In this document: piece after piece, positions 8,181-13,720 of the stretch
Layout of the letters: every line of letters starts with the position of its first letter
Position numbering within the stretch: the stretch's first letter is position 1
Assembly: GCF_000185845.1 (NCBI RefSeq)
Contig: NZ_GL629647.1
Location: 1,726,910-1,741,776 of the forward strand
Source: Segatella salivae DSM 15606
GTDB lineage: Bacteria; Bacteroidota; Bacteroidia; Bacteroidales; Bacteroidaceae
Length of the DNA: 14,867 nt
Direction: 5' to 3'
The notes under the pieces: model-generated
What the model was told of the DNA's origin: nothing
Database searches by the model: none
What the model saw: the letters and a program-made list of their open reading frames with translations, nothing else
Translations under genes and position numbers: made by a program

Positions 8181-8457
8181 CATTATTGCATGGTTACAAC
8201 ATACAAAACAGTGGATACATTCATTGGAATATTAATATAACACCGACATTATTGCGTGGTTACAACATACAAAATAGGGGATACATTCATTGGAATATTG
8301 GTATAACAACCACAGCGTTGCGTGGTTGCAACATTTGCAATGGCAGATGTATTCATTGAAATATTGGCATAAAACCGATGGTATTGCATCGTTATAACAT
8401 TCGCAATGGCGGGTGTATCCATTGGGAATTTACCGCGATACCGATGGCGTTGCATGC
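8154..8457 (+). repeat. 66-bp tandem repeat array B (about 4.6 diverged units)
   Basis: TTCATTGGAATATT-like unit starts fall at 8154, 8220, 8286, 8352 and 8418, exactly 66 bp apart. A second block (ACCGACATTATTGC or ACCGATGGCGTTGC) follows 22 bp into each unit. The first two units are nearly identical and the last three increasingly diverged. The equivalent place in copy 1 of the 374-bp duplication (7780) holds a single unit, so this array looks like local expansion of one unit. No promoter box or credible gene is seen in it. Confidence 0.8.
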
Positions 8458-8546
8458 TAACACGATTCCTTTTTGCACATCATTTATATTTCGTGGATAT
8501 TCTCTATAACCTTTATCATCTTTTCATTTGTTTTTAATAAAAAAAT

Positions 8547-8634
8547 GATTTGCGGCAAATGGGCGTATGATCTGTGGCATTTTACCCGATGAAATGAGGC
8601 AAAACACGGCACGAAATGACGCAAAGTGCAGGGA
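8547..8634 (+). repeat. 22-bp tandem repeat array 2 (4 units)
   Basis: Units begin at 8547, 8569, 8591 and 8613. They open GATTTGCGGCAAAT, GATCTGTGGCATTT, GAAATGAGGCAAAA and GAAATGACGCAAAG, each followed by eight variable bases. The 14-base head is roughly palindromic (ATTTGC-G-GCAAAT in the first unit). It is the same family as the array at 1977-2108. A weak additional unit may start at 8525. The array lies in gene-free DNA about 300 bp ahead of the metal ATPase. Confidence 0.75.
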
Positions 8635-8707
8635 GGACGAAGATTAAACGATAACTCATTCATAATGAACCATTTAACCATACCATAGACTTCGTTCCGC
8701 ACATGCC

Positions 8708-8793
8708 ATTTCTTTCGAAAATCGTTAGCCCTAAAACGGTTGGTATGTCAACGATGTGTGCATCGGCAAACAAATTTCTTTCGAAAATCGTTA
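8708..8793 (+). repeat. 66-bp spaced direct repeat (20-bp identical core)
   Basis: ATTTCTTTCGAAAATCGTTA occurs at 8708-8727 and 8774-8793, 66 bp apart. Weaker downstream similarity (AAAAC at 8733 and 8799) keeps the same phase. The core contains the palindrome TTTCGAAA. It lies between the 22-bp array and the metal ATPase promoter; no function is evident. Confidence 0.75.
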
Positions 8794-8871
8794 ACACCAA
8801 AACCCGATACGATGTGAATAGACAAACGCCATATTCTCGCCTGAACAAAAAAATTATACACCCCACTCCAC

Positions 8872-8890
8872 TTTGCAACTTGGTTGCAAA
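8872..8890. promoter_or_regulatory. Palindromic operator candidate upstream of the metal ATPase
   Basis: TTTGCAAC-TTG-GTTGCAAA is a perfect 8-bp inverted repeat with a three-base centre (19 bp). It ends ten bases before the -7 box at 8901, so it covers the -33 region of the promoter. That is the classic position for a dimeric repressor, or an activator of the MerR type. A metal-sensing regulator such as Zur/Fur or ArsR would make sense given the downstream gene, but none is encoded in this window. Confidence 0.6.
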
Positions 8891-8900
8891 ATCTTTGCTT

Positions 8901-8908
8901 TATCTTTG
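8901..8908 (+). promoter_or_regulatory. -7 promoter element of the metal ATPase
   Basis: TATCTTTG matches TAnnTTTG exactly and lies 27 bases before the ATG at 8935. A CTTG at 8879-8882 (spacer 18) or TTTG at 8872-8875 (spacer 25) are imperfect -33 candidates, and both lie inside the palindrome. Transcription would begin near 8914, which rules out the upstream TTG at 8884 as a start codon. Confidence 0.6.
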
Positions 8909-8934
8909 CATGCAGAAATCAAAACAAATTAAAT

Positions 8935-10821
8935 ATGGCACACGAAACACATCAACACGAAGAAGAAGAAGAAGGAATGAACTGGGGATTAATTATTGCC
9001 TCGGCGATATTCTTAGTCATTGGCTTGGCACTCGACAAGCTAAACATGGGATGGTTTGTTCATCCTCGCATCATCTTTTGTATCTATGTCGTGGCCTTTG
9101 TGCCTGTAGGCCTGCCCGTAATGCGTGAAGCTTGGGAGTCGATTAGGCGAGAACACGACTTCTTTAGTGAGTTTATGCTGATGTCTGTGGCTTCGATTGG
9201 GGCGTTCTTCTTAGGAGAATATCCCGAAGCCGTAGCCGTTATGTTGCTCTATTGCATAGGCGAAGGGTTGCAAGACAAGGCTGTTGACCGTGCACGCGAC
9301 AACATAAAGAGTCTTCTTTCCTTTCGACCTGACTTTGCACGCTTGGCAGATGGCCGCAAAGAAAAGCCAGAATCAGTAGAGATTGGGGCTGTTATTGAGG
9401 TGCAACCGGGCGAGCGTGTGCCCCTCGATGGACGTTTGTTGGAGGCTCCGGCAACGTTTAACACCGCCGCCCTTACAGGCGAATCAGTGCCACGATTGAT
9501 AGAAACGAACCAGGAAGTCATGGCAGGAATGATTGCAACGGATAGTGTTGTGCGACTCAATGTTGTGCGAAAGGCAGGCGAAAGTGCCATCAGCCGCATA
9601 CTGAAAATGGTTGAAGAGGCTGCCGAACGCAAGTCGGCTACCGAGACATTCATTCATCGTTTCGCCCATGTTTATACGCCAACAGTGATTGCTCTGGCTG
9701 CACTGACAGTTGTTTTGCCTTGGATTGTGTCGCTGTTCACCTCATTTGACTATCAGTTTACAACGTGGATGCAACGCGCTTTGGTCTTCCTTGTCATCAG
9801 TTGTCCTTGTGCTTTGGTCATCAGTGTACCCTTAGGATACTTCGCAGGCATTGGCGCTGCGAGCCGACAAGGCATACTTTTCAAGGGAAGTAATAGCCTT
9901 GATGCCGTTACAAAGCTTGATATGGCGGTGTTTGATAAGACAGGTACGCTGACAACGGGAGTGTTTCGGGTGGAGAAAACCATAGGGCTTAGCGAAGGAG
10001 ACCTATCACTTGTGGCAGCCGTTGAAGCCGTAAGTAGTCACCCTATCGCACGGGCTATCGTGTCATCTCTGCAACCTCAGCCCCTCGAAACCATTGACAA
10101 GTTAGCTATTGAGAATGTTCCGGGCTATGGAATGAAGTATAAATCATGGGTGATGGGCACGCTGAAATTCATGGAAAAAGAGGGAGTGAGCTATGACAAA
10201 GCCTTGAAACACACGACAGAAACCATTGTTGCAGTGGCCGAAAACCATGTTTTCAAAGGATATATTCTATTGAGTGACACCCCAAAAGAAGGTGTTTTTG
10301 CCCTTCCTAAACGGCTAAAAGCACAAGGAATCAAGGCTATGCAGGTGCTTAGCGGCGACAAACAAGCCCTCATCGACAAACTCATTGCGCACTTTGAAGA
10401 TGGCAAAGGTTTTGTGAAAGGCTATGGAGACCTGCTCCCCGAGGGTAAGGTGGCTCACCTTGAAGCCTTGAAACAAGAAGGGAAAAGCGTGGCATTTGTC
10501 GGTGACGGCATTAATGATGCCCCTGTGTTAGCCCTGAGTGACGTTGGTGTTGCTATGGGAAAGATGGGTGCCGACATGGCCATTGAGACGGCAGATGTCG
10601 TTATTCAAACCGATGATCCGACGAAGGTTGCGACGGCAATCGCCATTGGTAAGCGCACGCATCGCATCGTTTTGCAGAACATTATCTTTGCCATTGGCGT
10701 GAAAGTAGCAGTGATGTTGCTCGGCATTCTTGGCATGGCAAACCTTTGGGAAGCTGTGTTTGCCGATAGTGGTGTGGCATTATTGGCCGTGATGAATAGC
10801 ATGAGAGTGATGAAGAAGTAA
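8935..10821 (+). CDS. P1B-type heavy-metal ATPase, Zn/Cd/Pb export type (ZntA-like)
   Basis: This 628-residue inner-membrane pump exports soft divalent metals using ATP. Motifs seen are actuator TGES (181-184), the transmembrane metal site CPC (290-292), and the phosphorylation site DKTGT with Asp334. Also present are nucleotide-domain HP (369-370), the hinge GDGINDAP (523-530), N582..K590 in TM7 and DSG (611-613) in TM8. CPC with that Lys and Asp is the P1B-2 signature (zinc, cadmium, lead) rather than copper. There is no N-terminal HMA domain with a CxxC. The protein instead begins MAHETHQHEEEEE, a short His/Glu-rich tail that may bind metal. Membrane helices lie near 18-35, 44-62, 78-93, 96-112, 246-270, 281-305 and 578-622. 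The ATG start is chosen over an in-frame TTG 51 bases upstream that overlaps the promoter. Confidence 0.95.
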   Translation: MAHETHQHEEEEEGMNWGLIIASAIFLVIGLALDKLNMGWFVHPRIIFCIYVVAFVPVGLPVMREAWESIRREHDFFSEFMLMSVASIGAFFLGEYPEAVAVMLLYCIGEGLQDKAVDRARDNIKSLLSFRPDFARLADGRKEKPESVEIGAVIEVQPGERVPLDGRLLEAPATFNTAALTGESVPRLIETNQEVMAGMIATDSVVRLNVVRKAGESAISRILKMVEEAAERKSATETFIHRFAHVYTPTVIALAALTVVLPWIVSLFTSFDYQFTTWMQRALVFLVISCPCALVISVPLGYFAGIGAASRQGILFKGSNSLDAVTKLDMAVFDKTGTLTTGVFRVEKTIGLSEGDLSLVAAVEAVSSHPIARAIVSSLQPQPLETIDKLAIENVPGYGMKYKSWVMGTLKFMEKEGVSYDKALKHTTETIVAVAENHVFKGYILLSDTPKEGVFALPKRLKAQGIKAMQVLSGDKQALIDKLIAHFEDGKGFVKGYGDLLPEGKVAHLEALKQEGKSVAFVGDGINDAPVLALSDVGVAMGKMGADMAIETADVVIQTDDPTKVATAIAIGKRTHRIVLQNIIFAIGVKVAVMLLGILGMANLWEAVFADSGVALLAVMNSMRVMKK

Positions 10822-10827
10822 GGAGAA

Positions 10828-10953
10828 GCCTCACCCCCGACCCCTCTCCGAAGAGAGAGGGGAGTGATATGTTCTACAATTTTGTTCTATTTGGACTCTA
10901 TTTTCAAGGCATTTTACTCCCCTCTCTCTTCGGAGAGGGGCTGGGGGTGAGGC
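10828..10953. repeat. 126-bp inverted repeat (38-bp arms) filling a convergent intergenic gap; MITE-like, probable bidirectional terminator
   Basis: Arms 10828-10865 and 10916-10953 are inverse complements apart from two adjacent bases (CCGACC versus CCAGCC). Each arm is itself a hairpin, CCCCTCTC-CGAAGA-GAGAGGGG. The arms begin GCCTCACCCCC, a motif I recognise from small palindromic repeats scattered in many bacterial genomes. The 50-bp centre is AT-rich and non-coding. The element starts six bases after the ATPase stop and ends one base before the CPBP stop codon, so it could insulate the two convergent transcripts. Mobility is inferred from its form; no target duplication is evident. Confidence 0.85.
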
Positions 10954-10954
10954 T

Positions 10955-11779
10955 TTATTTCCCCCTATTCTCCCCCATTCTCATGTTTAACTGCACCAAA
11001 GCGGGCATAAGAATACATAGAGAGAAGACGATGTAAAGGGCGATAACTATCGGTCGTCCATTGGAAAGCTGGCTTAGACTTGCATCTTCAAAGCCCGGCA
11101 TGAGATTGGCAACAACATATACAACGGTGTTGTTGACCCAATGAAGTACAAAGCCAGGGATGATACTCCCCGTGCGATAGAACATCCAACCCAATAAGAT
11201 TCCGAGCAAAGAAGCATTTAAGAACTGGGCAGAATTACCATGAACGAGGCCGAAAATGACTGCCGAAATAAGGATAGCTGCCCAAGGTTTGCCATCGAAA
11301 AGACGGAGAAGGTTGCGCAAAATGGCTCCACGGAACACGATTTCTTCAGCAAAGGGTACGATGACGCCTATGGCAACATAACCAAAAGGATTATGCATCA
11401 TGCGCACAAACATCATTTGTAACTCACCGGGCATATCGACTTTAAACAATTCTCCAAGTCCCATTGAGGGGATGATAATGCCTATCGCTGCGACAACTAC
11501 CCACAAAAGAGTGGCCCAGGGACGTGAAGCAAGGTAGTCACGAGAGCGCGACGCCCAACCTTTTTTCAAGAAAACAAATATTGTTATAAGGCTTGAGACG
11601 ATGGTAGAAGCTATCGTTAACGTAATGTTGCTCATGAAAAGGTTACGCAAATTGGCCAAAGGCATCTTATAATATACAAGATATCCACCAGCAAAAGCAA
11701 ACTGAATAACCAACTGTATCAATATAAACACGACGATATATAAGCCTATCCAGGCAATTTCTTTCCCTATTTTCTTCAT
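10955..11779 (-). CDS. CPBP-family intramembrane metalloprotease (CAAX/Abi type)
   Basis: This 274-residue polytopic membrane protein has about seven to eight hydrophobic helices. The family motifs are present in order: EEIVFR (145-150, motif 1 EExxxR), FGLVH with His180 (motif 2 FxxxH), and HWVNNT with His213 and Asn217 (motif 3 HxxxN/B). These residues form the glutamate/histidine intramembrane active site of Rce1-like proteases. Bacterial members act in processing of membrane peptides or bacteriocin self-protection, and the substrate here is unknown. The start ATG overlaps the ribF stop by four bases (ATGA), so the two are translationally coupled and transcribed from the ribF promoter. The C terminus (MRMGENRGK) ends against the 126-bp inverted repeat. 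Confidence 0.9.
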   Translation of the reverse strand: MKKIGKEIAWIGLYIVVFILIQLVIQFAFAGGYLVYYKMPLANLRNLFMSNITLTIASTIVSSLITIFVFLKKGWASRSRDYLASRPWATLLWVVVAAIGIIIPSMGLGELFKVDMPGELQMMFVRMMHNPFGYVAIGVIVPFAEEIVFRGAILRNLLRLFDGKPWAAILISAVIFGLVHGNSAQFLNASLLGILLGWMFYRTGSIIPGFVLHWVNNTVVYVVANLMPGFEDASLSQLSNGRPIVIALYIVFSLCILMPALVQLNMRMGENRGK

Positions 11780-12720
11780 AAATCTCTGTCTTTATTAAAT
11801 TGTTCTTCTATCATTGTGCGATCTTGTTGCAGCTGTTCAGCCAACTCAGCAGCACTATTAAACTTGCGCTCTTTACGGATATGACGAATGAAACTCACCT
11901 CAATCAGCTCGCCATAGAGGTCGCCTCGGAAGTTGAAAATATTGACTTCAAGAGACAATGCCGTGCCGTTGAACGTGGGTCGGCGGCCAATGTTCATCAT
12001 GCCATGAAGCAGATGGGGTTGGTTTTTGAGTTTAACATTCACAGCATATACTCCTGTTGCCGGAATCAACTGACCACTTTCAGCCACATCCATGTTAGCC
12101 GTTGGGAAACCCATGAGCCGACCTTGCGCAAAACCATGAACCACTTTGCCTATCAAGGTGTAAGGATAGCCGAGACAAAGTGTGGCCATTTCGACCTCAC
12201 CCTCTTGCAAAAAGCCGCGTATTACCGATGAACTGATGTTCACACCATGCAGCTCAAAGGCGGTGTGATGAATGACTTCAATTCCTAATTCATGGCCATA
12301 ACGCACATAATCCTCAAAAGTTTCTGTGCGGTTATGCCCGAAACGATTGTCATATCCGATAACAAGCTTCTTGACATTCAAACGATTTCGCAACACTTCT
12401 TTCATGAAATCATAGGCCGAAAGTTGTGCCACCGACGCATCGAATGGCAGAACCACCGCATTGTCTATGCCCGTTTTAGAGAGCAAAAGCAGTTTTCTGT
12501 CAAGCGGATTCAGCAGTTGTGGCACATAATCGCTTTGCAAAACCTGACGCGGATGGCGGTCAAACGTAATCACAGTCGATGCCAATCCGCACGCCTTAGC
12601 AATGCTATTCACCTGTTGAATGAGGTATTTGTGCCCACGATGTACCCCATCAAAGAAGCCAATCGTAGCCACACAAGGCGCCACAGCATTATTTTCTTTC
12701 CCTAAATATATTGTATTCAT
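11776..12720 (-). CDS. ribF: Bifunctional riboflavin kinase / FAD synthetase
   Basis: RibF phosphorylates riboflavin to FMN and adenylates FMN to FAD in the cytoplasm. This 314-residue protein has the full two-domain form. The N-terminal nucleotidyltransferase domain (about 1-180) has GFFDGVHRGH (21-30, containing the HxGH-type motif), GYDNRFG (122-128) and SSSVIRG (163-169). The C-terminal flavokinase barrel (about 185-305) has GFPTAN (204-209), NIGRRPTF (243-250) and the catalytic Glu in LEVNIF (Glu258). The length is typical. The promoter lies in the adjacent 66-bp repeat array, with a TATCTTTG box 27-34 bases before the ATG. Its stop overlaps the CPBP protease start, suggesting a two-gene operon. 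No RFN/FMN riboswitch is visible in the short leader. Confidence 0.97.
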   Translation of the reverse strand: MNTIYLGKENNAVAPCVATIGFFDGVHRGHKYLIQQVNSIAKACGLASTVITFDRHPRQVLQSDYVPQLLNPLDRKLLLLSKTGIDNAVVLPFDASVAQLSAYDFMKEVLRNRLNVKKLVIGYDNRFGHNRTETFEDYVRYGHELGIEVIHHTAFELHGVNISSSVIRGFLQEGEVEMATLCLGYPYTLIGKVVHGFAQGRLMGFPTANMDVAESGQLIPATGVYAVNVKLKNQPHLLHGMMNIGRRPTFNGTALSLEVNIFNFRGDLYGELIEVSFIRHIRKERKFNSAAELAEQLQQDRTMIEEQFNKDRDL

Positions 12721-12745
12721 ATACTCAAACTACAGCTTATCTTAT

Positions 12746-12953
12746 GCAAAGATATTGCAAACGAGCACAAAGAAAGAAACTTTCAGTTTGTCGAGTGCAG
12801 CTATATCTTATGCAAAGATATTGCAAACGAGCACAAAGAAAGAGTCTTTCAGTTTGTCGAGTGCAGCTATATCTTATGCAAAGATATTGCAAACGAGCAC
12901 AAAGAAAGAGTCTTTCAGTTTGTCGAGTGCAGCTATATCTTATGCAAAGATAG
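12746..12953 (-). repeat. 66-bp tandem repeat array C, upstream of ribF (3 units plus a partial)
   Basis: Units start at 12746, 12812, 12878 and (partial) 12944, exactly 66 bp apart. Each carries on the minus strand a TATCTTTG box aimed at ribF. Upstream of the first, the array-proximal box is at 12754-12747; TTTC sequences 17 or 21 bases ahead are imperfect -33 elements. The box is embedded in ATATCTT-ATGCA-AAGATAT, the same dyad as array A but with the outer pair changed on both sides. The GAGTGCAGC and TGCAAACGAG blocks are also shared with array A. The middle third (AAAGAAAGAGTCTTTCAG) is unrelated to it. Confidence 0.92.
12747..12754 (-). promoter_or_regulatory. Proximal -7 element of the ribF promoter
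   Basis: The minus strand reads TATCTTTG, an exact TAnnTTTG match, 26 bases before the ribF ATG. Transcription would start near 12741, leaving a leader of about 20 nt. Equivalent boxes repeat 66, 132 and 198 bp further upstream. Confidence 0.55.
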
Positions 12954-13031
12954 TCTTTTTCCATTGTTGCACAATCAATATCACCAAATAATCTACCAGA
13001 AACAAGCAACTAAAGCAATAGACTTGACCAC

Positions 13032-13097
13032 AAGAAAGCAATCAATTCACACGATGAAAACTATCACTTTACACAATGAAAACTGCCACTTTATGTA
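13032..13097 (+). repeat. 22-bp tandem repeat array 3 (3 units)
   Basis: Units start at 13032, 13054 and 13076. The last two share ATGAAAACT..CACTTTA; the first is more diverged (AAGAAAGCAATCAATTCAC). It is unrelated in sequence to the other 22-bp arrays and sits in non-coding DNA upstream of the tRNA. Confidence 0.6.
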
Positions 13098-13122
13098 TTC
13101 AAGTCACATACTAAGCAAACCC

Positions 13123-13246
13123 AACTGCATGGATTTACACGATAAGAAAAATAAGACAACAAGCCTAACTGCATGGATTTATACGATAAGAAAAACAAGA
13201 CAACGAACCTAACTGCATGGATTTATACGATAAGAAAAACAAGATA
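13123..13246 (+). repeat. 44-bp tandem repeat array (2 full units plus 36 bp)
   Basis: Units start at 13123, 13167 and 13211 with AACTGCATGGATTTA, exactly 44 bp apart, and differ by a handful of bases. The rest of the unit is A-rich (CGATAAGAAAAACAAGACAA). The array ends 35 bp before the tRNA promoter. Between 12955 and 13333 no credible gene was seen. Confidence 0.85.
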
Positions 13247-13280
13247 ATTTCCCATTCTCCTTCGTTTTTTTCCGCTTTTA

Positions 13281-13312
13281 TTTGGTTTTTTCCACAAAAC
13301 CCACTACCTTTG
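13281..13312 (+). promoter_or_regulatory. tRNA promoter (-33/-7 type)
   Basis: TTTG at 13281-13284, a 20-base spacer and TACCTTTG at 13305-13312 form a near-ideal Bacteroidota housekeeping promoter, 21 bases ahead of the mature tRNA 5' end. Confidence 0.75.
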
Positions 13313-13333
13313 CACGCACAAACTTAGTTTATC

Positions 13334-13407
13334 GGACTTGTAGCTCAGTTGGTTAGAGCAACAGACTCATAATCTGGAGGTCATAGGTTCAAGCCCTATC
13401 TGGTCCA
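13334..13407 (+). tRNA. tRNA-Met (anticodon CAT), probably elongator
   Basis: This is a 74-nt cloverleaf: acceptor GGACTTG with CTGGTCC (one T-T mismatch and one G-T pair), D arm AGCTCAGTTGGTTAGAGCA, anticodon loop CTCATAA on a stem whose first pair (A-G) is mismatched, and T arm ATAGG-TTCAAGC-CCTAT. The discriminator is A13407 and CCA is not encoded. The CTCATAA loop is shared by elongator tRNA-Met and by tRNA-Ile2, whose C34 is modified to lysidine, so the isotype needs covariance scoring. Initiator tRNA is unlikely because the acceptor starts with a G1-C72 pair. The tRNA stands next to an integrase gene and may be the integration site. Confidence 0.92.
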
Positions 13408-13465
13408 CAAATAGGTTTCAAGAGGACGTCAAACAATACGTCATTTTAGCCTTCAAAACAAGGAT

Positions 13466-13507
13466 AATCGCTGTAAAATCAAGGTTTTACAGCGATTTTT
13501 TGTTTTT
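13466..13507 (+). terminator. Intrinsic terminator downstream of the tRNA
   Basis: A perfect 13-bp inverted repeat (AATCGCTGTAAAA at 13466-13478 with 13485-13497, six-base loop) is followed by a run of twelve bases that are all T but one (13496-13507). It ends the tRNA transcript and shields the integrase from read-through. Confidence 0.9.
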
Positions 13508-13558
13508 TATCCATATCCGTTTGACAGCCAAACTATACCTTTTGATAGTCATCATTCG

Positions 13559-13631
13559 GTCATTTTCTGCTACAGAAACTGCTACACAAAAGCAGGCTCT
13601 CAAAAAAATGTAGCAGTGAATGGAAAATGAC
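13559..13631. repeat. Imperfect inverted repeat between tRNA and integrase; candidate integrase-binding sites
   Basis: GTCATTTTC-TGCTACA (13559-13574) is mirrored by TGTAGCA (13609-13615) and GAAAATGAC (13623-13631), with an extra CTGCTACA at 13579-13586. GTCATTTT also occurs at 13440-13447. Short repeated sites beside a tyrosine integrase gene are often arm-type binding sites or sites of autoregulation; that role is inferred. The remainder of 13408-13720 shows no gene. Confidence 0.4.
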
Positions 13632-13720
13632 TACCAAATTGACGGCATACAAACATCTCGTTTTCAACAATTTATGTCGAACTTTGTAGCCAAGAAAGCT
13701 ACACTAAAAAATGATGCGTT

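Noticed and set aside
8884..8934. In-frame TTG start that would add 17 residues to the metal ATPase
   Set aside because: It overlaps the operator-like palindrome and the -7 box, so it would lie upstream of the transcript start. The ATG at 8935 fits better.
8703..9128. 141-codon plus-strand open frame overlapping the ATPase start
   Set aside because: It crosses the 66-bp direct repeat, the palindrome and the promoter, then runs out of frame through the ATPase gene. It has no family features.
12711..13009. Open frames with repeated peptides on both strands across the ribF-side 66-bp array
   Set aside because: The period is divisible by three, so stop-free frames repeat automatically. The array is promoter-bearing DNA and no signal supports translation.
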